The position numbers were made by a program, and so were the translations under genes. Positions 30,554-39,886 of a stretch of DNA of 50,996 nucleotides are shown piece by piece. The stretch comes from DSWT01 sp035415725. GTDB taxonomy: Bacteria; Chloroflexota; Anaerolineae; B4-G1; SLSP01. Every line of letters begins with the position of its first letter. Position 1 is the first letter of the stretch. The notes below the pieces were generated by a model. The model was not told the DNA's origin and did no database searches. It saw only the letters and a list, made by a program, of their open reading frames with translations. The stretch is from positions 1 through 50,996 of the forward strand of contig DAOOGN010000015.1 of the NCBI GenBank assembly GCA_035415725.1. The letters run 5' to 3'.

Positions 30554-33500
30554 ATGGCGGATTTTGTGCATTTGCACACGCACACAGAGTTTTCACTGTT
30601 GGATGGATTGAGCAGTGTCCAGGCATTAGCGACCTACGCCGCGGAATTGGGCATGTCCGCGCTGGCGATCACCGACCACGGGGTCATGTTCGGCGTGATC
30701 GATTTCTACACGGCATGCCAGTCCGCCGGAATCAAGCCTATCATCGGCGTGGAAGCCTACATGGCGCAACATTCACGTCACGCCCGCGATCACGATGAAA
30801 AGCCGTATCATCTGATCCTGCTGGCGCAAAATCAGACCGGCTACCAGAATTTGCTCAAGCTGGTCAGCATCGCCCAACTCGAAGGCTTCTACTATAAGCC
30901 GCGCATCGACAAAGATGTCCTCGCGCAGTACGGCGAAGGGCTGATCGTGCTGACCGCTTGCGCACAAGGCGAGATCCCGCAACTGCTCTTCCAGGGGCAG
31001 ATCGACCAGGCGCGCGAGGCCGTCCGCTGGTATCAGGCGCACTTCCCCGCCCGTTTCTACTTCGAGCTGCAAAGCCACGCCATCCCTGAATTTGAACCCG
31101 TTTATCGCCAGATGGTGGAGTTGGCCCGCGAGATGGACGTTCCCCTGGTCGCCACCAACGACATCCACTACGCCAGGCGCGAACAGGCCGACGCGCACGA
31201 TGTGCTGCTCTGCATCGGCACGGGCAAGACGGTCAACGATGCCAAGCGCATGCGGATGACCGATCCTTCGTACTACATGCGCTCGCCGGAGGAGATGGCG
31301 CAGTTGTATGCTCACCTGCCCGAGGCGTTGGCGAACACCGTCAAGATCGCCGAGCAGTGCAACGTAGCAATCCAATTTGCACCCCCTTATCATTTGCCGA
31401 AATTCCCGTTGCCTGCGGGGCAGAGCGACTCCGCCACCTACCTGCGCGATCTGTGCTACGCCGGCCTCGTCCGGCGCTACGGTGAGGCGCGGGCGGGGGA
31501 GCCGGAGGTCATCGAGCGTCTGGAATATGAGCTGGGCATCATCCACACCATGGGCTTCGACGATTACTTCCTCATCGTCTGGGATTTGTGCGCGGCGGCG
31601 AAAATGCGCGACATCTGGTGGAACGTGCGCGGCTCCGGCGCAGGCAGTGTGGTCGCTTACACCCTGGGCATTACCAGCATCGATCCGTTCAAAAACCGCC
31701 TGCTGTTCGAGCGGTTCCTCAATCCCGACCGCATCTCCATGCCCGACATCGACCTGGACTTCCCCGACGACCGCCGCGAAGAGCTGATCACCTACACTGC
31801 CGAACGCTATGGCGCGGACCGCGTCGCCGCCATCATCACCTTCGGGACGCTCGGTGCGCGTGCCGCCATCCGCGACGTGGGGCGCGCGCTCGACATTCCC
31901 CTCAATGAGGTGGACCGCGCCGCGCGCCTGGTGCCCAACGTGCCCGGTAAACCGGTCTCCATTGCCGCAGCGCTCGAAGAAGTCTCCGATCTCAAGGAGA
32001 TGTACGACACCATCCCCTATGTCAAAAAACTGCTGGACACGGCACGGGAAGTCGAGGGCGTCACCCGGCATGCCAGCACCCACGCGGCCGGCATCCTCAT
32101 CTCCGACCGTCCGCTAGTGGAATATATGCCGCTGCACCGTCCCACCAAGGGCGAGGGCGAAGGTCCCATCGGCATCGTCTCCCAATGGCCGATGGAAATC
32201 GTCGAAATGCTGGGGATGCTCAAGGTGGACTTTTTGGGATTGCGGACGCTCACCCACATGCGCAAGACGTGCGAGTGGATCGAGAAGGAGCACGGGCGCG
32301 TGCTGACCATGGAGACCATCCCCTATGAGCGCGTCCCCGACGACCCGGAGAAGGACGCCGACGTGATGAAACTGTACGACCTGCTCGCCAGCGGCGAGAC
32401 GACCGGCATCTTCCAGGTAGAAGGATCGGGCATGCGCCGTATCCTGCGCGACATGCGCCCCAGCCAGTTCCAGCACATCATCGCCGTGCTCGCCCTCTAC
32501 CGCCCCGGCCCGATGGAGAACATTCCATCCTACATTCGCCGCATGCACGGCGAAGAGGAAATCCAGTTCCACCATCCCATCCTGCAGAATATCCTCGACG
32601 ATACATACGGTATCATCGTTTATCAGGAACAGATCATGCAAATCGCCGTGGCGATGGCAGGTTACAAGCCCGGCGAGGCCGACGGCATTCGCAAGGCGGT
32701 GGCGAAGAAAGTCCGCTATCTGATGGACAAGCACAAGCAGATGTTCCTCGAAGGCGCGCTCAAGAAGGGCATCCCGGAGGAAGTCTCCAGCAAGGTCTGG
32801 GCCGACATCGAATTTTTCGCCCGCTACGGCTTCAACCGCGCGCACGCCACCGACTACGCCGTCATCACCGCGCAGACAGCCTATCTGAAGGCACACTATC
32901 CGCTGGAATTTATGACCGCCCTGATGACGACCGAGCGCCACGATGTCGAAAAACTCGGCTTTCTCATCGCCGAAGCACGCCGCAGTGGTTTGAACGTGCT
33001 ACGGCCATGCATCAATCATTCCGCAGTGGAATTCACCATCGAGCACACTCCCGAAGGGCGTGCCATCCGCATCGGCCTGGGAGCGATCAAAAATGTGGGC
33101 GACGAGGTCATGCAGCTTGTCGTCGCTGCCCGGCGCGCAGGAGGGCCGTTCAAAACACTGGACGACCTGGCCGATCGCGTGGACTTGCGCAAGCTCAACC
33201 GCAAGGCGCTCGAATGTTTGATCCAGGCCGGGGCGTTGGACGATTTTGGCCCGCGCCCCGCGCTGCTCACCGTGATCGACGCGCTCATCGGGGCGAGCGG
33301 ACAGGTGCACAGCGCCCGTGACGTGGGGCAGTTCTCGCTCTTCGACGCTATGCCCGGTATGACGCAAACCATCCGGCCCCCCGCTTCCGTTCCGCCGATC
33401 CCCGAACGGCGGCTCCTGGAATGGGAGAAGGAACTGCTCGGCACATACCTCTCTCGTCACCCGCTGGCGCAGCAGGAGAACGATCTGTTGCGGCAGGATT

Positions 33501-34345
33501 TGATCAACACCACGGTGGATCGCCTGGCGACGGAGCCTCTGGGTCAGCAGTTGACGCTGGTAGGGATGATCCAGCGCGTGCGGCGTATCGCCACGAAGAA
33601 GGGTGAGACGATGGCCTTCGTCACTCTGGAAGGCTCCGGCGGTACGGTGGATGTGACCGTTTTCCCGCGCATCTACGAACGCTTCAGGGACAAGTTGGTG
33701 GTCGAGAGTGTGGTTGTGGTCAGCGGTAAGCTAGACAATCGCCAGGACCGTGAGGAACATTCACTGCTGGCGGACTGGTTCAAGGAGCCGAACGCACTGC
33801 TGCGTCCCGTCGGTGCCGGCGCATCTCCTGAGCCGCCCTACGATGCGCCGGCGTTCGTCGCCGAGGCCGCGGAGTTTTATGGGACGGAACCGGATTTCCC
33901 CGCGGATTTTCCACCGGACGACGTACTCAATGACTCCGGCAACGGCGTTGAGATGTGGACGCGCGCCGCTCAGCCTGTTGCGCCGCCGGCGTCCGCGCCT
34001 GAGCCGGCCACGTCAGGGCCATCCCCGCGCGGCCATGGCGCGCATGATGACGCCCCGCCCTCACCGGAGGCGCTGCCTGTGTTGCCGGCGACGATCTGTG
34101 TCACTTTGCCGCGCACCGGTGACAATGCTTACGACTTCTCGCGGCTTGCGCAACTGCACAATGTGCTTACGACCGAAATGGGTCAGGACAATTTCGTCGT
34201 CTATCTTGAAAATGACCGCGGCAAACGAGTCGAACTTTCCTTTCCCAACGAGCGCATCCACTATACCCCGCACCTTAAAGAGCGAATTGCCGGCATCGTC
34301 GGCGTGGAGAACATCCGCGTGAGGATGGGACTGGCAACGGGGTGA
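30554..34345 (+). CDS. dnaE: DNA polymerase III subunit alpha
   Basis: A 1263-residue replicative polymerase of the DnaE type. N-terminal PHP domain begins HLHTHTEFSLLDGLSS, with further metal-site pieces ITDHGVMFG and ATNDIHY. The catalytic palm has PDIDLDFPD (Asp398, Asp400), with GAGSVVAY upstream and FNRAHATDYAVI in the fingers. A helix-hairpin-helix region (ALECLIQAGALDDFG) and an OB fold (LTLVGMIQRVRR…DVTVFPRIYERF, about 990-1060) follow. A Pro/Ala-rich linker and a small C-terminal domain (about 1175-1263) end the protein. It extends new DNA strands. ATG 30554 is the real start: GGAGG at 30543-30547 abuts the earlier in-frame ATG 30548 and is correctly spaced only for 30554. Confidence 0.97.
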   Translation: MADFVHLHTHTEFSLLDGLSSVQALATYAAELGMSALAITDHGVMFGVIDFYTACQSAGIKPIIGVEAYMAQHSRHARDHDEKPYHLILLAQNQTGYQNLLKLVSIAQLEGFYYKPRIDKDVLAQYGEGLIVLTACAQGEIPQLLFQGQIDQAREAVRWYQAHFPARFYFELQSHAIPEFEPVYRQMVELAREMDVPLVATNDIHYARREQADAHDVLLCIGTGKTVNDAKRMRMTDPSYYMRSPEEMAQLYAHLPEALANTVKIAEQCNVAIQFAPPYHLPKFPLPAGQSDSATYLRDLCYAGLVRRYGEARAGEPEVIERLEYELGIIHTMGFDDYFLIVWDLCAAAKMRDIWWNVRGSGAGSVVAYTLGITSIDPFKNRLLFERFLNPDRISMPDIDLDFPDDRREELITYTAERYGADRVAAIITFGTLGARAAIRDVGRALDIPLNEVDRAARLVPNVPGKPVSIAAALEEVSDLKEMYDTIPYVKKLLDTAREVEGVTRHASTHAAGILISDRPLVEYMPLHRPTKGEGEGPIGIVSQWPMEIVEMLGMLKVDFLGLRTLTHMRKTCEWIEKEHGRVLTMETIPYERVPDDPEKDADVMKLYDLLASGETTGIFQVEGSGMRRILRDMRPSQFQHIIAVLALYRPGPMENIPSYIRRMHGEEEIQFHHPILQNILDDTYGIIVYQEQIMQIAVAMAGYKPGEADGIRKAVAKKVRYLMDKHKQMFLEGALKKGIPEEVSSKVWADIEFFARYGFNRAHATDYAVITAQTAYLKAHYPLEFMTALMTTERHDVEKLGFLIAEARRSGLNVLRPCINHSAVEFTIEHTPEGRAIRIGLGAIKNVGDEVMQLVVAARRAGGPFKTLDDLADRVDLRKLNRKALECLIQAGALDDFGPRPALLTVIDALIGASGQVHSARDVGQFSLFDAMPGMTQTIRPPASVPPIPERRLLEWEKELLGTYLSRHPLAQQENDLLRQDLINTTVDRLATEPLGQQLTLVGMIQRVRRIATKKGETMAFVTLEGSGGTVDVTVFPRIYERFRDKLVVESVVVVSGKLDNRQDREEHSLLADWFKEPNALLRPVGAGASPEPPYDAPAFVAEAAEFYGTEPDFPADFPPDDVLNDSGNGVEMWTRAAQPVAPPASAPEPATSGPSPRGHGAHDDAPPSPEALPVLPATICVTLPRTGDNAYDFSRLAQLHNVLTTEMGQDNFVVYLENDRGKRVELSFPNERIHYTPHLKERIAGIVGVENIRVRMGLATG

Positions 34346-34366
34346 TGAGGGGGATGGGGCACTCTC

Positions 34367-37300
34367 TCAGGCGAAGAGCGCCCGCACATCTTCCACCGTG
34401 AGCGCTTTGAAGAAGCCACTTTCGGCGTTGATGAGTTCTTCCACCAACTGTTGTTTCCGTGCTTGCAACGTCAGGATTTTCTCTTCGACTGAGTCGCGCG
34501 TGATGATCTTGTAGACGAACACCGGCTTGTCCTGCCCAATGCGGTGCGCCCGATCACTGGCTTGCCGTTCCACAGCAGGATTCCACCAGGGATCGAGGTG
34601 GATCACATAGTCGGCGGCGGTGAGGTTGAGCCCCAGGCCGCCGGCTTTGAGGCTGATGAGAAAGAAGGGGATGTGCGGGTCTGTCTGGAATTTGTCGACT
34701 TGCGCTTGCCGCTGGCGCGTCTGGCCGTCGAGATAGGCATACTGGATGTGCCGTGCATCCAGTTCCTGGCGTAACAACGTCAACACCTCGACGAACTGCG
34801 AGAAAATCAGCGCCTTGTGCCCTTCGGCGTGCAGTGTGTTCAACGTCTCCAACAGCATCTCGAATTTGGGAGCTTCGCCGCGATAGGTTGGTTCCAACAA
34901 CGCCGGGTGGATGCTCACCTGGCGCAATCGCAGTAGCCCTTCGAGGATTTTCATGCGTGTGTCGTTGAGGCCCTGTTCCTCGATCATCCCTAGCAAGAGT
35001 TTTCGGTAGTAATCGCGGGTGCGCTGGTAGACTTTACGCTGCGCCGGTTCCATATCCACATAGATAATGCGCTCGGTCAACGCTGGCAGTTCCGGAGCGA
35101 CTTGCTCTTTCGTGCGGCGCAGAATGAAGGGATAGATCAACTGGCGCAAAAGTTGAGCCGCCGCTTCGTCGTGGTGACGTTCGATAGGAATGGAAAATTC
35201 ACGCTTGAAATACTCGATGTTTCCCAGCAATCCGGGGTTGAGGAACGCGAATTGCGACCATAACTCGAAGGTGTTGTTTTCCACCGGCGTGCCGGTGAGG
35301 ACCAATCGGTGGGCGGCGTTGAGCATACGCGCTGCTTTCGCGCTTTTGGCGAGTGGGTTTTTGATGGTCTGCGATTCATCGAGAATGGCATAATCGAAGG
35401 GCGTCTCACGCAGCAGTTCGATATCCCGCAACATCACCCCGTAGGTTGTGAGGATGAGATCGTAATCCTTGAAGCAGGTGGGTTCCTTGGGGCGGGTACT
35501 GCCGGCGTATTCCAGGATGCGTAGGGCGGGGGTGAAGCGCGCGGCTTCACGCTGCCAGTTGACCAACAGCGATTTGGGAACCACGAGCAGGCTGGGCCCC
35601 TGTCGCCGGCCCTGTTCGCGGAGCGATTGCAGTAGTGCCAACACCTGGATGGTCTTCCCCAGGCCCATGTCGTCCGCCAGACAACCTCCCAGGCCATAGT
35701 GATGCAGGAAGTGTAGCCAATCCAGTCCGGCCTTCTGGTAGGGACGCAGTTCGCCGATGAAACCGGCAGGAACGGGTTGGGATTCGATGCGGCGGAAATC
35801 ACGCAGGCGCTGCCGTCGTTCTGCGAACTCGGCGCCGGCCTGCACCTGGACGGCGTCATCCAGCAGTGGATCGAGCAGAGGCAGGTGGTAGTCGGCGATG
35901 CGCAGGCGGCCATCGGCTCCTTCTTCGGCCATGTCAAAGAGCCGTTTGTAACGTTTCAGCCACGCCTCCGGCAGTTCACCGATGCTGCCATCGGCCAGTT
36001 TGATGTAGCGTTGGCCTTTGCGCAGGGCGCTGCGTACATCGTGCAGGAGCACTTCCTGGTCACCATAGCGCACGACCGCCTCCAACTCGAACCAGTCAAT
36101 GCCCGAGCTGATGCCCAAGGAGAGGGTGGGAGTAGAGTGGTTGATGCGCCCTAGTTTGAGCTTTTCCTCGCCGTAGATCTCGAAGCCGGCGCGGGTCAAC
36201 GCCGGAATGCAGTTGATGAGAAAATCGTAGGGGTGGGTGCGGGCGCGCAAAGTGAAGGTGCCGTAGGGACGTTCCCTGCCGGTGCGTTTGAGGCCGTAGG
36301 TCGCAGCGGTGAGCATCTGGTAGCATTCGGTCTCTCGATCGATCTGCCGGTGAATGCGCCGGAAATGCCAAGTGTTGGCGACATTTTCCTGCATAAAGGG
36401 GGCCGGGTTGCGTTCACAGGGCACTTCGTCGTCCCCATAGCCGAAACGCAGTGTCGCGTACAGCGTCCCTTCGGCGTCGTCCAGGTATAGCCGCGGTACG
36501 GCAGCGTCCCGGACGTCTTCCCAGGTGACCATGTCGCTTTGAATGTTCACCCGTTCTGCCAGACGGGGGAAGAACGTGCTGCGGAACATTTCTTCTTCGG
36601 CCAGCGGAATGTCGAGCGGCGCGAGCTGCATGACCACGAGCGCCTCAGGATTGCTGATCTGCACCAGGTAATGGTCCGCCAGCACCCATAGCGGCTCCCG
36701 TGAGACGATATCCAGTTCGTTGGTCACGGTGGTGTATAGACGCCCGCCGAGTCGGATGCCGGTCTGCATCTTGAGGGTGTCTTTTTCACGTCCGAGCGCG
36801 GCTTCGATGACGACAGGTTTTTCCAGAATATCCAGGCGTTCCTTGAGCGTTCCCAATTGTTCACTCAAGTAAATGGGGAGCTTCCAGTGCATGATCCAGG
36901 GCAGGTAGTCGCCGAAATTCAGGAGGTCGGTGGTGTAATAGTAACTTGTGTGCTGGGCCAGTGTATTAAGCAGAGGAACTTCGGCCTCCGGCAGATTTTG
37001 GCAACCCGCCGGATTAAGGGGCAACTGATACGGCTGAATGTGACGGCGCCACTCCTGGTTTTGGTCGAGCAGGCGCAGATACTCTTGGGCTGTGCGCGGC
37101 GGCGCTGTGGGATCGAACCACGGACAAATTTGCAGGTCCAGGGTATAGAGATAGAACGACCATTGTGTCACAACTGTTATCCGCCGGCGTAGCAGGCCAA
37201 AGAGCACCAGATAGGGGGTCGGCGTTTCTTTTGGCTGCAACAAGGGTGCTTGTTCCAGGCCACGCTGCAAGCGATAACGCCAGTGGTTTTGCGCCACCGT

Positions 37301-37603
37301 GGTGATGTAATCGCGCGTAGCGTACAGTGCGGCGGCTTGATGGGCGCAGATCATGCCACGTAAAGCGAGGGGGCAGGTGCATTGCATGACGAGTTGGTTA
37401 GCTTTCGGGGTTTCTAGCGTAACGGTTTGGCTGTGCGTGCCGTCGTGTACCAGACAGGTGGCCGTGCCGCCAGTGAACTGAGTGACACTGACGAGGGCTT
37501 GTTGAAATAGCTCCTGCCCATACTGTATAGCCATGTAATCTACGCCGCGTCCCATGCGGTATAGATTGGAAGGCTCAAGCAGTTCAGGCGTCAAGACCGG
37601 CAT
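34367..37603 (-). CDS. SNF2/HepA-family helicase with N-terminal SWIM zinc finger
   Basis: A 1078-residue DNA translocase. An N-terminal SWIM motif CxC…CxH is present (Cys75, Cys77, Cys86, His88 in QCTCPLALRGMICAHQ). The middle part (about 100-600) is a SNF2-associated domain. The motor starts at about 625: Walker A DDMGLGKT (Lys650), Walker B DESQ (Asp742) followed by TIKNP, LVLTGTPVENN, and in the second lobe ISLKAGGLGLNLTAADYVIHLDPWWNP and DRAHRIGQ. All SNF2 motifs appear intact. Such proteins move on double-stranded DNA and remodel protein-DNA complexes; bacterial SWIM/SNF2 members are linked to transcription recycling or repair. It is convergent with dnaE, with only 21 nt between stop codons and no terminator visible. 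Confidence 0.92.
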   Translation of the reverse strand: MPVLTPELLEPSNLYRMGRGVDYMAIQYGQELFQQALVSVTQFTGGTATCLVHDGTHSQTVTLETPKANQLVMQCTCPLALRGMICAHQAAALYATRDYITTVAQNHWRYRLQRGLEQAPLLQPKETPTPYLVLFGLLRRRITVVTQWSFYLYTLDLQICPWFDPTAPPRTAQEYLRLLDQNQEWRRHIQPYQLPLNPAGCQNLPEAEVPLLNTLAQHTSYYYTTDLLNFGDYLPWIMHWKLPIYLSEQLGTLKERLDILEKPVVIEAALGREKDTLKMQTGIRLGGRLYTTVTNELDIVSREPLWVLADHYLVQISNPEALVVMQLAPLDIPLAEEEMFRSTFFPRLAERVNIQSDMVTWEDVRDAAVPRLYLDDAEGTLYATLRFGYGDDEVPCERNPAPFMQENVANTWHFRRIHRQIDRETECYQMLTAATYGLKRTGRERPYGTFTLRARTHPYDFLINCIPALTRAGFEIYGEEKLKLGRINHSTPTLSLGISSGIDWFELEAVVRYGDQEVLLHDVRSALRKGQRYIKLADGSIGELPEAWLKRYKRLFDMAEEGADGRLRIADYHLPLLDPLLDDAVQVQAGAEFAERRQRLRDFRRIESQPVPAGFIGELRPYQKAGLDWLHFLHHYGLGGCLADDMGLGKTIQVLALLQSLREQGRRQGPSLLVVPKSLLVNWQREAARFTPALRILEYAGSTRPKEPTCFKDYDLILTTYGVMLRDIELLRETPFDYAILDESQTIKNPLAKSAKAARMLNAAHRLVLTGTPVENNTFELWSQFAFLNPGLLGNIEYFKREFSIPIERHHDEAAAQLLRQLIYPFILRRTKEQVAPELPALTERIIYVDMEPAQRKVYQRTRDYYRKLLLGMIEEQGLNDTRMKILEGLLRLRQVSIHPALLEPTYRGEAPKFEMLLETLNTLHAEGHKALIFSQFVEVLTLLRQELDARHIQYAYLDGQTRQRQAQVDKFQTDPHIPFFLISLKAGGLGLNLTAADYVIHLDPWWNPAVERQASDRAHRIGQDKPVFVYKIITRDSVEEKILTLQARKQQLVEELINAESGFFKALTVEDVRALFA

Positions 37604-37644
37604 GGCTATGGACCTCGTTGATATTATGATTCAAGTTGCTCTTC

Positions 37645-37673
37645 TGAAAATAGCCCCAGAGCACTCAGAGTTC
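37645..37673. repeat. Dispersed repeat R2, copy 3
   Basis: CTGAAAATAGCCCCAGAGCA then CTCAGAGTT, one base different from the copy at 24730. It lies just upstream of the SNF2 gene start. Confidence 0.65.
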
Positions 37674-37740
37674 ACAGAGAAAAGCACACATTTTCTACGC
37701 GCAGGTAGCAACCTGGGTTATTATACCATGCCGGTCAAGA

Positions 37741-37779
37741 GTAACTATTCAGTCGCCTGGGCCAGGTGGCGAACGGGAC
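37741..37779. repeat. 39-bp fragment shared with the window's right end
   Basis: Matches 50900-50938 with a handful of differences, including blocks GTAACTATTCAG and CCAGGTGGCGAACGGGAC. On the minus strand it encodes VPFATW…LNSY, part of the truncated methyltransferase frame at 50705-50996, so it is a stray gene fragment. Confidence 0.6.
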
Positions 37780-37798
37780 CTGGTGAGACGCCGGTATA

Positions 37799-37856
37799 GG
37801 TCCGATATAGGGAGCATATAGGTGGTATATAGGCGCTATATAGGCGCTATATAGGC
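37799..37856. repeat. 11-bp tandem repeat array
   Basis: Five units of GGNNNNATATA-type sequence with an 11-bp period (GGTCCGATATA, GGGAGCATATA, GGTGGTATATA, GGCGCTATATA twice) and a sixth partial unit GGCGCGATG. The last two full units are identical and each carries GCGC next to TATATA. Confidence 0.75.
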
Positions 37857-37966
37857 GCGATGAGAAAAAATAGGGCAGGCGCCTGTTTCCTCAGCCAACA
37901 GAGGGGGCATGGCGTGACGACTTCCGTCGTTTGTGGGGCCGAAGCGACTCCAGTCGCGCCTAAGCG

Positions 37967-38086
37967 TTGATCGAAATCCACTTTTACGTCATAGAACGCG
38001 AGAATCGCCCCCTGGCCGAAATTTTCACCGTCACAACTTTCGACGCTGTGCGCACTTTGCACTACGAGTCCCATGCCCACCGCTGA
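37967..38086 (+). pseudogene. Small gene remnant before the HEPN-like fragment
   Basis: A 39-codon frame from TTG 37967 reads LIEIHFYVIERENRPLAEIF… and ends TGA at 38084-38086 (…TLHYESHAHR). It has no ribosome binding site and is short. Its stop overlaps the start of the next frame by 14 nt, as in many two-gene toxin-antitoxin-like modules. Family not recognised; it may be a truncated first gene of such a module. Confidence 0.35.
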
Positions 38087-38237
38087 CACCCATTTGCACC
38101 AGGCGCAACATAATCACGCGCTGATTGAGACGCTGGACCCTGAGAATACCGTCTATTTGGATTGGATTGTCACTATTGCCTTCTACGTGGCTGTACACCG
38201 TGTTGAGGCCTGGTTGGCTCAAACTTACCACGCCTGA
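38073..38237 (+). pseudogene. Truncated HEPN-like small protein
   Basis: A 54-residue frame (MPTADTHLHQAQHNHALIE…, DWIVTIAFYVAVHRVEAWLA, then a stop). The pattern of 'N-x-x-L…DW-x-V-T-x-x-F-Y-x-A-x-H-x-V-E-A' is that of small HEPN-domain proteins, which are normally 100 or more residues. The typical following part (H…H.ER) is missing; after the stop, the same region reads LEETLDQMMKEQRL in another stretch. It is therefore probably a decayed gene. HEPN proteins are often RNases or their partners in toxin-antitoxin systems. 38238-38518 holds nothing else recognisable. Confidence 0.45.
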
Positions 38238-38518
38238 GCCAGCTAGAAGAAACGCTGGATCAGATGATGAAGGAACAACGCTTATAACGGCGGATGATCC
38301 ACCCGCCCTGCTGGTTCCGTGAAACCGTCCATCCCTGGCCGCAGTACCTCCGGCGTCAATCCCTCTACCCTGGTGATGACTCCCATGTTGCAAGATACAC
38401 CTCATTCATGTACCGCAAAGGGTGCAGAGAAAGCCTGTTTGTATCTATCGGACTTACGCGTCGATCATCCATCAGCTTGCGCTTGACCTGCTGCGGATAC
38501 GATGGATCCACCGATCAT

Positions 38519-38546
38519 TTGCTATCTTCTGCAAGCATGCTATAAG
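38519..38546 (+). promoter_or_regulatory. Possible nrdR promoter
   Basis: TTGCTA (38519-38524), 16 nt, TATAAG (38541-38546), 45 nt before the nrdR start. Confidence 0.4.
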
Positions 38547-38591
38547 TTATAGGCACAGGATCGTTTAGATGGCAGGCGAAGGGGGAACATT

Positions 38592-39047
38592 ATGAAATGT
38601 CCATACTGTAGTTCTGAGGAGACCAAAGTCATCGATACGCGCACCGATGCGCAAGGCAATGTCCGCCGGCGGCGCGAATGTGAAGCCTGCCAGCGGCGGT
38701 TCAGCACGCTGGAACGGGCCATCCTCACCTCCCCCCTGGTCATCAAGCGTGACGGGCGGCGCGAGGAGTTCGATGCTCATAAGTTGATTTCGGGACTGCG
38801 CATCGCGTGCGCGCGGCGTCCCATCTCCGCTGAAGATCTGGATCGCATTGTCGAGCGCGTAGAATACACGATCCGCCAGACAGGCCGCGCCGAAGTCCCC
38901 AGCCACGTCATCGGCGACATCGTCATCGACGAACTGCGGCAACGTGACGAGGTGGCCTACATCCGTTATGCCATCGTCTACCTGGGGCTGAGCGATCTGG
39001 AAGCCATCCGCGACGAAATCGAGCGCCTCCGCGCCAACCGGTGCTAA
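38592..39047 (+). CDS. nrdR: Transcriptional repressor NrdR
   Basis: A 151-residue protein of standard NrdR length. Zinc ribbon with Cys3, Cys6, Cys30 and Cys33 (CPYCSS…ECEAC), Arg-rich DNA-binding segment RRRR, then an ATP-cone domain (VIKRDGRREEFDAHKLISGLRIA…). NrdR senses ATP/dATP and represses ribonucleotide reductase genes. No nrd gene is in the window, so its targets lie elsewhere. The start is at the zinc ribbon as usual. Confidence 0.97.
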   Translation: MKCPYCSSEETKVIDTRTDAQGNVRRRRECEACQRRFSTLERAILTSPLVIKRDGRREEFDAHKLISGLRIACARRPISAEDLDRIVERVEYTIRQTGRAEVPSHVIGDIVIDELRQRDEVAYIRYAIVYLGLSDLEAIRDEIERLRANRC

Positions 39048-39060
39048 ACGGGTTAAACAA

Positions 39061-39085
39061 CAGGGCGGGATGGTGACCCGCCCTG
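39061..39085 (-). terminator. Terminator between nrdR and greA
   Basis: CAGGGCGGG (39061-39069) pairs perfectly with CCCGCCCTG (39077-39085). On the minus strand TTGTTT follows, so it suits greA best, but the hairpin could serve both convergent genes. Confidence 0.6.
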
Positions 39086-39114
39086 TGCTGTGGTTATGTC
39101 GGGCCGACGGTCGG

Positions 39115-39591
39115 TCACGTGATCGCCGCGATGTGAAATGCAATCTCACCCGCCGGCGCCTGCACCGTGACTTTGTCGCCGACCTTACGCCCCATCAACG
39201 CCTCACCCAAAGGCGATTCATGCGAGATTTTGCCCTTCGTGGGATCGGCCTCCAGCGGACCGACAATGTGGTATGTTTCCTGGTCGTCGTAGCCTTCCTC
39301 CACCACCGTCACATGACTGCCGAGCGCGACTCGACCATCGGTCATCGCTGGTGTCTCGATCACCACGGCATTCCGCACCGCTAACTCAAGCTCGCGGATA
39401 CGCCCTTCGAGAAAGCCCTGTTCCTCTTTTGCTGTGATGTAGTCGGCATTTTCCGACAGATCACCCTGTTTGATGGCTGCGCCCAATCGCTGCGCCAGCG
39501 CCACACGACGCACGTTGACTAACTCGTCCAACTCTGCCTTGAGCTTTGCCAGACCTTCGGGCGTGACATAGACCGCTTTGTTTTCTACCAT
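39115..39591 (-). CDS. greA: Transcription elongation factor GreA
   Basis: A 158-residue protein of normal GreA length. N-terminal coiled coil (VTPEGLAKLKAELDELVNVRR…) with the tip motif GDLSENADYITAKEEQ whose acidic residues enter the RNA polymerase secondary channel, and a C-terminal FKBP-like domain (ISHESPLGEALMGRKVGDKVTVQAPAG). It rescues stalled RNA polymerase by stimulating transcript cleavage. GGAGG precedes the ATG by about 7 nt. Confidence 0.97.
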   Translation of the reverse strand: MVENKAVYVTPEGLAKLKAELDELVNVRRVALAQRLGAAIKQGDLSENADYITAKEEQGFLEGRIRELELAVRNAVVIETPAMTDGRVALGSHVTVVEEGYDDQETYHIVGPLEADPTKGKISHESPLGEALMGRKVGDKVTVQAPAGEIAFHIAAIT

Positions 39592-39769
39592 TTCAGTACC
39601 TCCAGTTACCTCCTTACGAAAATAGTTTCATAGTCATTAGTTTTATAGTCGGATAGCCATTTTCGTGCTTGCCGGGTGTGCGTCAGCTCATGGCGTCTCC
39701 TTAATGCCAACAAGTGCTTTTGGAGGACGAGCCAGGCGTATTTCTCTACGCCCATTCCCCCACGCCCAT

Positions 39770-39798
39770 CCCCCCATCCTCAGAGCAGGGGGGTTTTT
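39770..39798 (+). terminator. Possible plus-strand terminator
   Basis: CCCCCC (39770-39775) pairs with GGGGGG (39788-39793) and is followed by TTTTT. No plus-strand gene lies directly upstream, so it may be a remnant or guard against read-through. Between 39592 and 39886 there is also a phrase of TAGT-containing heptamers (about 39620-39657). Confidence 0.4.
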
Positions 39799-39830
39799 GT
39801 AGAGGGGCATCACCCACAGTCCTGCCAGAC

Positions 39831-39874
39831 AAAAAATCAGGCCCCCGGCCCTGAGTTTGTGACCGGGGGCCTGA
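39831..39874 (-). terminator. Rho-independent terminator of the M24 peptidase gene
   Basis: TCAGGCCCCCGG and CCGGGGGCCTGA form a perfect 12-bp stem (39837-39848 with 39863-39874). On the minus strand six T follow (39836-39831). It starts 12 nt after the stop codon. Confidence 0.9.
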
Positions 39875-39886
39875 CCCATGGGGCTA

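Noticed and set aside
30773..32083. Long minus-strand open frame (436 codons) inside dnaE
   Set aside because: Composition is typical of an antisense shadow, and dnaE itself is unambiguous on the other strand.
37799..37856. Tandem array considered as a short CRISPR
   Set aside because: Units of 11 bp follow without unique spacers, and no cas gene is present in the window.
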